IMG/VR virus record: IMGVR_UViG_3300042514_001158 | Coordinates: 1 to 24,286 of that record | Direction: 5' to 3' (one strand) | Length of the DNA: 24,286 bases | From: a virus | Shown: positions 15,029 through 23,123 of the stretch, one piece after another | How positions within the stretch are numbered: position 1 is the stretch's first letter | Layout of the letters: each line of letters opens with the position of its first letter | Position numbers and translations under genes: made by a program | The notes under the pieces: model-generated | Told to the model about the DNA's origin: nothing | The model's database searches: none | What the model saw: only the letters and a program-made list of their open reading frames with translations

Positions 15029-18000
15029 ATGAATATATTTGACGCACACATATCGGGATCATTATCCGTATCAAGTTCAGCCGAAATTTCGGGTGATTTA
15101 AAAGTTTTAGGAACAATTAGTGGTTCCTTTAGTGGTGATGGCTCTAATATCACAAACATCCCAGCGGGTGGTGTTGTTGGACTTAATTTAACACGAATAG
15201 CTGACGGTGCATCAACAGCATCAATTTCAAATACAGATGGTTTAAGAATTAATACAAATTCAGAAATTACTGGTTCATTAATTATAACCGGTGATTTAAT
15301 TATAAGTGGAACATCTTTTAATGCCGCGACCTCAGGTACATCTGGTACATCAGGAACCTCAGGTACATCTGGAACCTCAGGGTCTTCAGGTTCAAGTGGA
15401 ACATCAGGTACTAGTGGAACTAGCGGAACCTCAGGAAGTTCAGGATCAAGTGGAACATCGGGATCAAGTGGAAGTTCTGGTTCTAGCGGAACGTCAGGTA
15501 CGAGTGGTTCTTCAGGTACATCTGGCACATCAGGAACCTCAGGTTCATCGGGAAGTTCGGGTACGTCTGGAACCAGCGGAAGTTCTGGGTCATCAGGTAC
15601 AAGTGGAACATCTGGTTCATCCGGAAGTTCTGGTTCTAGTGGAACATCGGGATCAAGCGGTACCTCAGGCACTAGTGGAACCTCAGGATCAAATGGTAGT
15701 TCGGGCACGAGTGGTTCTTCGGGTTCATCTGGAAGTTCGGGTACGTCAGGTACTAGTGGAAGTAGCGGTTCTTCAGGAACATCTGGTTCTTCAGGAACAT
15801 CAGGTTCAAGTGGTAGTTCTGGTACTAGTGGAAGTAGTGGTTCTTCAGGAACCGCTGGAACTTCAGGAACCTCAGGTTCTAGTGGTAGTTCTGGAACATC
15901 AGGTTCTAGTGGATCTAGCGGAACCGCTGGTACAAGTGGTACATCGGGATCTTCTGGTTCTAACGGGTCGTCAGGTACTTCAGGAACAAGCGGAACATCT
16001 GGTTCATCAGGAACTTCAGGTTCATCAGGTTCTAGTGGAACGAGCGGTAGTTCTGGTTCATCAGGAACATCAGGTTCTAACGGGTCGTCAGGTACTTCAG
16101 GAACAAGCGGAACATCTGGTTCATCAGGAACTTCAGGTTCATCAGGTTCTAGTGGAACATCTGGGTCTTCAGGGTCAAGCGGTACATCAGGTTCAAGCGG
16201 AAGTTCAGGAACATCCGGAAGTTCAGGGTCTAGTGGTACAGCGGGGACATCAGGAACCTCAGGTTCTAGTGGATCTAGTGGATCTAGCGGAACCGTAACA
16301 ATGAGCGGAACACAAGACAATGGTGTTCTAACACTTAATGGTTCCTCACCAAACGTAACTGCGGAAAATAATTTAAGATTTGATGGTTCACTTTTAACCG
16401 TTGTTGGTAACGAAACAATATCTGGTTCCTTAATTGTGACAAACAATTTTACAGTATTAGGTTCATCCTCAATAACATACGTAACATCATCTCAATTAAG
16501 AGTTGAAGACAATATTATCACAGTAAACACTGCTAGCCCTGGATCTAGATTTGGTGGACTAGAAGTTCATGATTCAGGATCGGTTGGTATTGCTACTGGT
16601 TCAATTCTTTGGGATTCTGTTAACAATAGATGGATTTATCAAAACTCAAGTGAGGCGGGTTATGGTGGCGGTGTATTATTGTCAGGTCCTAGAAGTTCTG
16701 GTTCACTAGGTAGTGAATTAACATTAACTAGTGGTAGAGTTGCAAAGTCAGCGGGCGGAGACCACTTAAATGATTCAAATATAACAGACAACGGTACAAC
16801 CGTTTCGATAAATTCAAATACAGAAATCACTGGTTCATTAATTGTTACTGGTGGTAATAAATTAGTTGTAAATGCTACTGGTGGTGATGAAGGTGGTGAA
16901 ATTTTATTAGGGAAAGCGTTAACTAATACAACACTTGTTGGTGAGGGAGTTACAGTAGATATTTGGCAAAATAGATTAAGATTTTTTGAACAAGGTGGAA
17001 CTGCGAGAGGTGCATATATTGATATCTCAAGTTTAGCGGCAGGTGTTGGTACCAACCTGGTTGGTGCTGGTTCATCAGGTACTTCTGGAACTAGTGGTAC
17101 CTCTGGCACATCGGGTTCTAGTGGAACATCAGGATCTAATGGTTCGTCTGGTACGTCAGGTTCATCAGGAACAAGTGGTACAAGTGGTAGTTCAGGATCT
17201 AATGGTTCATCTGGCACGTCAGGGTCTTCAGGGTCTAGCGGAACATCGGGATCTAATGGTTCATCTGGCACGTCAGGAACATCGGGTTCTAATGGTTCTA
17301 GTGGAACATCAGGTTCTTCAGGTTCTAGTGGAACATCTGGTTCATCCGGAAGTTCTGGTTCAAGTGGGACCTCAGGTTCTTCAGGTAGTTCAGGTTCATC
17401 CGGAACAAGTGGAAGTTCGGGAACATCAGGTTCTAATGGTTCTAGTGGAACATCAGGTTCTTCAGGTAGTTCAGGGTCAAGCGGAACGTCTGGGTCTTCA
17501 GGTTCTAGTGGTACTTCGGGTACTTCAGGAAGCTCAGGAACAAGTGGGTCTTCAGGTTCTTCTGGATCTAGTGGAACATCGGGTTCTAACGGATCTAGTG
17601 GTACGTCGGGTTCATCAGGTTCTAGCGGTTCTAGTGGAACTTCAGGTTCTTCTGGTTCTAGCGGAAGTTCAGGAACAAGTGGATCTTCAGGGTCTAGTGG
17701 TTCAAGTGGAACCAGTGGTAGTTCGGGGAGTTCTGGTTCAAGTGGAACATCTGGGTCTTCAGGAAGTTCTGGTTCTAGCGGGTCTTCTGGTACGTCAGGT
17801 ACTTCTTTTGCTAATAGTTTTAATATAAATCAAAATTTAGGAACAAGTAACTCACCAACATTTGGTGGTTTAACAATTACAGGTGGTGGTTCAGTTAGCA
17901 CAGTATTAACAGGTGCTAACGTTGGTGACTTATTGTATGCATCAATTGCTGATAACGATTATTTCAGATTAAGAGTTGGTGGTACAGCAACAAATGCCGG

Positions 18001-18895
18001 TTATGTTGAAATAGCAACTTCCGATGATGGTACCGAACCAATATATGTTAGACAATACACGGGTGTGTTTAGTAGTATAACTAGGACTGCAACATTACTA
18101 GATGGTAGTGGTAACACATCATTTCCAGGTACAATTACAGCCCCAACATTCTCAGGAGCACTATCCGGAAACGCAACCACTGCAACCACTGCGGGCGCTT
18201 TAACATCAATGAACATTTCACAGTTCACAAATAATAGTGCTTACATCACAGGTATATCTTTTGCAAACGTTTCATCAAAACCAACAACAATAAGTGGATA
18301 TGGAATTACAGATGCAATTACAACAGCTAACATTGGCTCTCAGTCCGTATCATTTGCAACAAGTGCTACAAGCGCAACTACTGCGGGTAGTGCACCAAAC
18401 GCTAGTAATTTAAACGCATCTTATGGTGTATCAACGGGTAATGGAAACGGATTAAAATTTTGGGGAGGTTCCGACACGTATAAAATTCATATGGGTAGTT
18501 CATCTGAATATTATTATGGCCCTGTTACAGATTACTCCATAAAGTGTAATATAGATAGTAATAGTTCGACAAGAGGTTTCACTTGGGGACAAAGTGGAGT
18601 AACACCAATTGCCGCGTTAAACGTAGGAAATGGAAATATGCAAATCGCAGGTACATTCACATCAGGTGGAAGTATATTACCATTAAGTAATGGTACGTTA
18701 AACTTAGGTTCATCTGGAGCAAGATGGAACACATTATTTACATCGGATTTATCGTTATCAAACGGTATTGGTGATTACACAATTGTTGAGGGTGAGGATG
18801 ATTTGTTCTTATATAATAATAAAAGAAATAAAGTATATAAATTTATGTTGCAAGAAGTAAAACCAGAAGATGCAACACCAAAGCGACCAGAATAA
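15029..18895 (+). CDS. Long tail fibre with two Gly-[Ser/Thr]-Ser repeat arms
   Basis: The 1288-residue protein is modular. Residues 1-100 are beta-rich strands of the ISGSLIITG type. Residues 101-421 and 681-926 are almost pure G-[TS]-S triplets with occasional Ala or Asn, forming two rod-like arms. Residues 422-680 are a beta domain with GSLIVTNNFTVLGSSS and ENIITVNT-like strands. The C-terminal part has the phage fibre motif KPTTISGYGITDA near 1084-1096, Ala/Thr-rich strands, and an end reading GDYTIVEGEDDLFLYNN, which is familiar from T4-like marine phage fibres. No intramolecular chaperone is visible. It is likely a trimeric receptor-binding or connector fibre. The start ATG at 15029 follows a 45 bp A/T-rich gap. 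The Ser/Thr-rich arms are good candidates for O-glycosylation by the gene upstream. Confidence 0.85.
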   Translation: MNIFDAHISGSLSVSSSAEISGDLKVLGTISGSFSGDGSNITNIPAGGVVGLNLTRIADGASTASISNTDGLRINTNSEITGSLIITGDLIISGTSFNAATSGTSGTSGTSGTSGTSGSSGSSGTSGTSGTSGTSGSSGSSGTSGSSGSSGSSGTSGTSGSSGTSGTSGTSGSSGSSGTSGTSGSSGSSGTSGTSGSSGSSGSSGTSGSSGTSGTSGTSGSNGSSGTSGSSGSSGSSGTSGTSGSSGSSGTSGSSGTSGSSGSSGTSGSSGSSGTAGTSGTSGSSGSSGTSGSSGSSGTAGTSGTSGSSGSNGSSGTSGTSGTSGSSGTSGSSGSSGTSGSSGSSGTSGSNGSSGTSGTSGTSGSSGTSGSSGSSGTSGSSGSSGTSGSSGSSGTSGSSGSSGTAGTSGTSGSSGSSGSSGTVTMSGTQDNGVLTLNGSSPNVTAENNLRFDGSLLTVVGNETISGSLIVTNNFTVLGSSSITYVTSSQLRVEDNIITVNTASPGSRFGGLEVHDSGSVGIATGSILWDSVNNRWIYQNSSEAGYGGGVLLSGPRSSGSLGSELTLTSGRVAKSAGGDHLNDSNITDNGTTVSINSNTEITGSLIVTGGNKLVVNATGGDEGGEILLGKALTNTTLVGEGVTVDIWQNRLRFFEQGGTARGAYIDISSLAAGVGTNLVGAGSSGTSGTSGTSGTSGSSGTSGSNGSSGTSGSSGTSGTSGSSGSNGSSGTSGSSGSSGTSGSNGSSGTSGTSGSNGSSGTSGSSGSSGTSGSSGSSGSSGTSGSSGSSGSSGTSGSSGTSGSNGSSGTSGSSGSSGSSGTSGSSGSSGTSGTSGSSGTSGSSGSSGSSGTSGSNGSSGTSGSSGSSGSSGTSGSSGSSGSSGTSGSSGSSGSSGTSGSSGSSGSSGTSGSSGSSGSSGSSGTSGTSFANSFNINQNLGTSNSPTFGGLTITGGGSVSTVLTGANVGDLLYASIADNDYFRLRVGGTATNAGYVEIATSDDGTEPIYVRQYTGVFSSITRTATLLDGSGNTSFPGTITAPTFSGALSGNATTATTAGALTSMNISQFTNNSAYITGISFANVSSKPTTISGYGITDAITTANIGSQSVSFATSATSATTAGSAPNASNLNASYGVSTGNGNGLKFWGGSDTYKIHMGSSSEYYYGPVTDYSIKCNIDSNSSTRGFTWGQSGVTPIAALNVGNGNMQIAGTFTSGGSILPLSNGTLNLGSSGARWNTLFTSDLSLSNGIGDYTIVEGEDDLFLYNNKRNKVYKFMLQEVKPEDATPKRPE
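15329..16291 (+). repeat. Gly-[Ser/Thr]-Ser triplet repeat, arm 1
   Basis: About 107 consecutive nine-base units encode G-T-S or G-S-S, with a few GTA and GSN variants. At DNA level the units are scrambled: TCA, TCT, TCG, AGT and AGC are all used for Ser, and ACA, ACT, ACC and ACG for Thr. Apart from one 86 bp exact duplication, perfect tandem copies are short. Confidence 0.95.
15956..16158 (+). repeat. Exact 86 bp duplication at 117 bp spacing inside arm 1
   Basis: Bases 15956-16041 and 16073-16158 are identical by direct comparison, starting at GGTTCTAACGGG in both. The 117 bp offset equals 13 triplet units, so the reading frame and the G-x-y phase are kept. This looks like a recent unequal recombination event that lengthened the fibre arm by 39 residues. 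Confidence 0.9.
17069..17806 (+). repeat. Gly-[Ser/Thr]-Ser triplet repeat, arm 2
   Basis: About 82 nine-base units of the same kind as arm 1 lie between the middle beta domain and the C-terminal fibre domain. Asn-containing units (GSNGSSG) recur several times in the first half, for example near 17133, 17193 and 17250, with near-identical DNA around them. Local unit duplication therefore contributes to arm length. Confidence 0.95.
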
Positions 18896-18944
18896 TATTG
18901 ATTAAATAAAAAATAATCATTATATTTTAACAAACCATAAACCA

Positions 18945-19718
18945 ATGCCTTTAGATATTAATAGTAATATAATCAGTTCATCAGATATAACAAGTACTGG
19001 TATTTTTAAAACTAAAGTGCAGAGAGATGGGATGGTTTTACATTTAGATGCCGGTGATCTTGATTCATATCCAGGTAGTGGAACTGCGTGGAATGATTTA
19101 AGTGGTAATGGTTATAATTTTATTATAAACGCATCGGCTTACAATTCCTCTGGACCAAAATATATGGACTTTAATGGTTCATATGGTTGCGCAAAGAAAA
19201 CAAGTTCAGATGTCCCTTTGTCTGGTAATGCAACATGTATTTGCTGGACTAGAGTTAAAAATAGTACTGCGGAATGGAGAACTTTATTACGAGGTTTAAG
19301 TTCAGGAGCAGACCACCAAGTGATTATTCAATCAGGTGCGTGGGCAATCGGTATGTACGATAACACAAATGGTACAGGTTTTAATAGTAACGGATTTAGC
19401 CAACAAAGTTTACCAGCATATGGCACATCTTCTTGGGATATGTTAGTTTGGAGATGGTACGATGCTGAAGTTCCTTATCATCTCTTTAGTTATAATGAAA
19501 CTGCGGGGGTTATACGAGGATCAATTTCAAGCTCAAATGCAAGATTTAAACATGGTTTTTGTTCTGTTGGCGCATACAACAACGGAGACCAAAATAACCC
19601 AAATGCATCAAGTCAACCTTGGGGTGACATTGGAATGATATCACTATATGATAGAGTTTTACATCCTTACGAAATAAACGAATATTATCAAGCAACAAGA
19701 GCTAGATTTGGTAGATAA
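18945..19718 (+). CDS. LamG/concanavalin A-like adhesin-type protein
   Basis: The 257-residue protein has the layout of phage LamG-like jelly-roll proteins: GMVLHLDAGDLDSYPGSG, then TAWNDLSGNGYNF, a KYMDFNGSYG strand, and a C-terminal GMISLYDRVLHPYEINEYYQ with the usual last strand and helix, closing in RARFGR. Such domains bind carbohydrates or serve as fibre tips. It lies 49 bp after the long fibre gene and 9 bp before a paralogue, so all three probably belong to one adsorption apparatus. It has no signal peptide, as expected for a virion protein. The ligand cannot be predicted. Confidence 0.75.
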   Translation: MPLDINSNIISSSDITSTGIFKTKVQRDGMVLHLDAGDLDSYPGSGTAWNDLSGNGYNFIINASAYNSSGPKYMDFNGSYGCAKKTSSDVPLSGNATCICWTRVKNSTAEWRTLLRGLSSGADHQVIIQSGAWAIGMYDNTNGTGFNSNGFSQQSLPAYGTSSWDMLVWRWYDAEVPYHLFSYNETAGVIRGSISSSNARFKHGFCSVGAYNNGDQNNPNASSQPWGDIGMISLYDRVLHPYEINEYYQATRARFGR

Positions 19719-19727
19719 AATAATTTT

Positions 19728-20555
19728 ATGGGTATAGATATTGGCGGAAACGTATTTGATGCAACTGATTTTAACCCAAGCGGTGAGGCGGCAAGCCCTG
19801 CGGTTGTGACCAGAGGATTGGTGTTATGGTTAGATAGTGGAAACAATGCATCATATATTAACACATCCAACTATTATGATTGTGGATATGGATGTCAATA
19901 CTACTCATCAAATCCCGGCTGTACGAATTGTAACACTCAATGGAAAGATATGAGTGGTAATGGGTACGATGGAACATTCAACGGTGCTACGGCCATCTCA
20001 TATAATGTTGGAGGTGGGTCAATTTATTTTAGTGGGTCTCCTGATTTTGTGAGTGCTGGTAATATAGGTTCATTCTCAACATTTACTGTTGAAATTTGGT
20101 TTAAATCAGATTCAGTTTCTAACTATAAAAATCCAATCGATTGTAATTTTTTAGTGTTTAATGGAGGGGCTAGTGGATATAGTAATATTGGACCAAGATT
20201 GGAACAAGATTCAAATGGAACACTAGGTTGGGTTGTTGGAGATGCTGCGGGAAACTATACTGGAGTTAATGTTGTACCATCAGGATTGAGTTCCTCTGGA
20301 ATACATTGTGCCGTTATTACTAAAACAGGTGCAAGTAGTTTTTTAAGTTATTACAATGGGACTAATGCATCAAGTTTAACTTTTTCAAATTGGACGGGAA
20401 CTATGGGTAACGTAAATATTGGCAGAGGATTTAGCACAAGTGCGGAAAGATGGTTTAATGGTGGTGTGTCAATCGTAAGAATATATAATAGAGCATTATC
20501 CGCATCCGAAATTTTACAAAATTATAATAATGGAAGAGCAAGGTTTGGAGTTTAA
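19728..20555 (+). CDS. LamG/concanavalin A-like adhesin-type protein, paralogue with Cys insertion
   Basis: The 275-residue protein is a diverged copy of its upstream neighbour. It shares GLVLWLDSGNNASY, QWKDMSGNGYDGTF, FTVEIWFKSD and the ending VRIYNRALSASEILQNYNNGRARFG. It differs by an insertion after the first strand that carries four cysteines (Cys52, Cys56, Cys65, Cys68) and several Tyr, which could hold a metal or disulfides. The ALSASEILQNYN helix is a hallmark of LamG-like domains in phage fibres. The tandem copies may sit at different points of the tail or recognise different glycans. Confidence 0.8.
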   Translation: MGIDIGGNVFDATDFNPSGEAASPAVVTRGLVLWLDSGNNASYINTSNYYDCGYGCQYYSSNPGCTNCNTQWKDMSGNGYDGTFNGATAISYNVGGGSIYFSGSPDFVSAGNIGSFSTFTVEIWFKSDSVSNYKNPIDCNFLVFNGGASGYSNIGPRLEQDSNGTLGWVVGDAAGNYTGVNVVPSGLSSSGIHCAVITKTGASSFLSYYNGTNASSLTFSNWTGTMGNVNIGRGFSTSAERWFNGGVSIVRIYNRALSASEILQNYNNGRARFGV

Positions 20556-20569
20556 AATATTTAATTTAT

Positions 20570-22213
20570 ATGCCAGTACAGTTTAGAAGAACAAACATTT
20601 TAGATCCATACTCTTGGGCGGTAGGTTCAGGGGGTACTGGTGCTTTTGGTCAAAATGGTAGTACTGATGAAAACGAAAGAGTAATCGGCACAGACCCTTT
20701 TGGTAATAGTTCAGTTGTCTGGGAATCTAGACCAAACGGTTCCGCAGCTGATGATGGTGGTTGGGGCACAGGATTCTATGATGTGGATGAATATTCATTA
20801 TATAGATGGTCAGTTTGGGTTAAAAGAACAACATCAAGTGCTGGAGGAACATCATATCTGGGACTTTACGGTAGTCCTAATGCTGTTATTAGAATAGATA
20901 ACGGAGCACAAGAAGGTAACCCATATTTTGAATGTAGTGGTACTGGTGCGTATACTCAAAACGTTTGGTATCTACTTGTTGGACATTGTTTTCCATCTAA
21001 TTACACTGGTGGTGCAACAACACACCCTGATTCTGGTAGATACATAACAAGTGGTAGAAATGGTAGTGTTAATTTTTGTAACATTGGCGGTGACGTAAAA
21101 TGGTATCCGGGAACAACAGGTGGATATCATAGAGTATATCATTATTATTGTGGTGATAACACAACCAGATTACAATGGTTTGACCCAAGATTAGATAAAT
21201 GTGATGGTTCAGAACCAACAATATCCGATTTATTAAACAACAGACAAGCAAAGTTAGAATCTACAACCGTGACAGTTGAAGGTGCCGCACTTAAACAACA
21301 AAAAGTAGTTGCAACAGGTGGTGTTATAACAACTGTTGGTGAGTATCGAGTTCATAGATTTAATAGTAGTGGAACATTTACCCTATCATCACTTAGATCG
21401 GGTTCAATAGAGGTTGAATATCTTATTGCTGCTGGTGGAGGTGGAGGTGGAACAAATATGGGTGGTGGCGGAGGTGGAGGAGGCGTTCTATTAGGAACAA
21501 CAATTCTAACCCCAACTTCATATGTAATAACTGTTGGTGGAGGTGGCGCAGGTGCGCCCGCGGGAACCACAGGTGGACACCCAACCGTAACAGGTGCTAA
21601 TGGTGGTAATTCTTCATTTAATGGTTTAACTGCTATAGGTGGTGGCTGGGGTGGCGTTTCATATAACACACAAGGATTAGGTATACATTTTGGTAATTCA
21701 GGTGGTTCAGGTGGTGGAGCTTCGGGTTATAATAATGATGGTGCAGCACCTGGAGCATATGGTTCAGGAGCGGGTACTTCAGGACAAGGATTTAGAGGTG
21801 GTTATCAAGGTAACTCATACTACTCAGGTGGTGGTGGAGGTGCAGGCGCCGCAGGTGCAGATGGAAACAATAGACCCGATGGTGGTGCCGGTAAATTAAC
21901 GGGAATTTTAGGTAAACCATTTTATTTCGGAGGCGGTGGTGGTGGCGGAAGTTACTCACTATCTACAGGTGGTTATGGTGGTGTTGGCGGAGGTGGTGGT
22001 GGTGCGTTAGGTACCGCACTTGGTGGAAGAAATGGTTTAGCGTGGGGTTCTGATGGTGGTGGAGGCGCATGTTGTTCATGGGCTAACACACCTGGCGGAA
22101 ATGGCGCAACAAACACTGGTGGTGGCGGCGGAGGTGGTGCTCACTATAATGCAACAAATAAGGGTGGAGATGGTGGAAGTGGAATAGTTATAATAAGATA
22201 CAAATATAGATAA
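20570..22213 (+). CDS. Adhesin-type protein with jelly-roll N-terminus and polyglycine C-terminal domain
   Basis: The 547-residue protein has two parts. Residues 1 to ~220 look like a carbohydrate-binding beta-sandwich, with YSLYRWSVWVKRTTSS and a WYLLVGH strand. After a short linker (~221-270) comes FNSSGTFTLS, then VEYLIAAGGGGGG and a glycine-rich domain running to the end, with long G-runs, YVITVGGGGAG, GGNSSFNGLTAIGGG, and a closing GGSGIVIIRYKYR. This arrangement is widespread in phage tail proteins. Comparable polyglycine adhesins, such as gp38 of Salmonella phage S16, fold as packed polyglycine II helices with receptor-binding loops. The same type of fold is a reasonable inference here. 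Genes for LamG-like proteins lie directly upstream. Confidence 0.75.
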   Translation: MPVQFRRTNILDPYSWAVGSGGTGAFGQNGSTDENERVIGTDPFGNSSVVWESRPNGSAADDGGWGTGFYDVDEYSLYRWSVWVKRTTSSAGGTSYLGLYGSPNAVIRIDNGAQEGNPYFECSGTGAYTQNVWYLLVGHCFPSNYTGGATTHPDSGRYITSGRNGSVNFCNIGGDVKWYPGTTGGYHRVYHYYCGDNTTRLQWFDPRLDKCDGSEPTISDLLNNRQAKLESTTVTVEGAALKQQKVVATGGVITTVGEYRVHRFNSSGTFTLSSLRSGSIEVEYLIAAGGGGGGTNMGGGGGGGGVLLGTTILTPTSYVITVGGGGAGAPAGTTGGHPTVTGANGGNSSFNGLTAIGGGWGGVSYNTQGLGIHFGNSGGSGGGASGYNNDGAAPGAYGSGAGTSGQGFRGGYQGNSYYSGGGGGAGAAGADGNNRPDGGAGKLTGILGKPFYFGGGGGGGSYSLSTGGYGGVGGGGGGALGTALGGRNGLAWGSDGGGGACCSWANTPGGNGATNTGGGGGGGAHYNATNKGGDGGSGIVIIRYKYR

Positions 22214-22214
22214 T

Positions 22215-22604
22215 ATGGCACATTTTGCACAAATAGATTCTAACAACGTAGTTGTTGATATTTTAGTTGTTCCCGATGAACAACAACATAGAGGAAATGA
22301 TTATTTATCCAGTGATTTACAATTAGGTGGAACATGGATTCAAACATCATATAATGGTAATATAAGAAAAATGTATGCCGGAATTGGGTATTGGTATTTA
22401 CCTGAATTAGACATTTTTTTACCACCCAAACCATTTGAATCGTGGTCTTTAGATACAGTTAATCAAATTTGGAAAGCACCAATTGAATGCCCTGAACAAG
22501 AAGAAGGTAAAGTTCATATTTGGGACGAAGAACCCCAACAATGGAGAACCGAAATTTTACCAATTGCAGATGTTAATAATTTACCAGAACAAGCATTACC
22601 TTAA
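22215..22604 (+). CDS. Small conserved phage protein near tail fibres
   Basis: The 129-residue protein matches a small protein I know from marine T4-like phages: MAHFAQIDSNNVVVDILVV, GTWIQTSYNGNIRKMYAGIGYWY, FLPPKPFESWSLD, and a late WDEEPQQW. The invariant YNGNIRK.YAGIGY core and the PPKP(F/Y).SW motif are its signature. Its function is unknown; it usually sits among structural genes, and here it follows the polyglycine protein with only one base between. A role in tail or capsid decoration is inferred from position only. Confidence 0.7.
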   Translation: MAHFAQIDSNNVVVDILVVPDEQQHRGNDYLSSDLQLGGTWIQTSYNGNIRKMYAGIGYWYLPELDIFLPPKPFESWSLDTVNQIWKAPIECPEQEEGKVHIWDEEPQQWRTEILPIADVNNLPEQALP

Positions 22605-22617
22605 TTAGAAATTTAAA

Positions 22618-22779
22618 ATGGGAGAAGTAACAAACATAGAAATTTATTTAGAAAACCAATGTTGGTACGTAAAATACTTACAAGATGGTGAAACAATTAT
22701 AAGTAATCCATTTATGGAAGAACAACACGCAATTAATTATTGTGCTAGGTACTTACATCAAACAAATATAGATACATAA
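22618..22779 (+). CDS. Small 53-residue protein of unknown function
   Basis: An ATG at 22618 follows the A/T-rich leader TAGAAATTTAAA, and the frame runs 53 codons to TAA at 22777-22779. The protein begins MGEVTNIEIYLENQCWYVKYL and continues with LQDGETIISN and a helix-like EEQHAINYCARYLHQ. This reads as two beta-strands followed by an amphipathic helix, a plausible small folded domain. It lies 13 bp after the preceding gene on the same strand. Alternation of hydrophobic and polar residues and normal composition argue for a real gene; I recognise no family. Confidence 0.55.
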   Translation: MGEVTNIEIYLENQCWYVKYLQDGETIISNPFMEEQHAINYCARYLHQTNIDT

Positions 22780-22856
22780 AATCTCGTACCACTTGTTAAT
22801 TTAAAACTTTACATTTAATAGAAAAATATTTACATTTATTATCAAGTTTATATAAA

Positions 22857-23123
22857 ATGAAACAAGAAACTAAAGGTAAATTTATTAAATCAGAAAAAAC
22901 TTTGGTAGTTCTAGAAACTATCGGTGTAATAATGAGAATTATGGCATTCGGTATGTTATCCATATTAAACAAGGATACACCGTTTTTATTGATGTGGATA
23001 TGGAATACTATCGATGCGTTAATATTAACTTATTGTGCCTGGGAAAGAAGCAACACACCATATATCATACTTAACATATTCTGGTTAATAGTTGGTGCTG
23101 TTGGGATTTATAACAGTATTTAA
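22857..23123 (+). CDS. Small integral membrane protein
   Basis: The 88-residue protein has a basic N-terminus (KQETKGKFIKSEK) and three likely membrane helices at roughly residues 15-37, 43-62 and 67-87. The middle helix contains WIWNTIDALILTYCAW and the last ends in GAVGIYNSI. Such small proteins are frequent in large phages and are usually uncharacterised. A 77 bp A/T-rich gap precedes it, with no hairpin I can see. Its TAA overlaps the stop codon of the opposing glycosyltransferase gene within a shared TTAA, so transcription from both sides meets here. Confidence 0.65.
   Translation: MKQETKGKFIKSEKTLVVLETIGVIMRIMAFGMLSILNKDTPFLLMWIWNTIDALILTYCAWERSNTPYIILNIFWLIVGAVGIYNSI

Noticed and set aside
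15306-16298. Plus-strand +1 frame ORFs across both repeat arms (also 17043-17828)
   Set aside because: They are frame shadows of the repeat; they start and end at the arm edges and encode low-complexity Val/Gln/Glu/His strings without a domain.
15025-16446. Long minus-strand ORF of Pro-Asp/Glu-Val repeats opposite fibre arm 1, and a similar one at 16660-17271
   Set aside because: The antisense of G-[ST]-S codons necessarily gives open, repetitive frames. The sense strand has clear fibre domains on both sides of the repeat, while the antisense product has none.
15329-17806. CRISPR array or other spaced repeat
   Set aside because: Repeats have a nine-base coding period with no unique spacers between fixed repeats and lie within an open frame.
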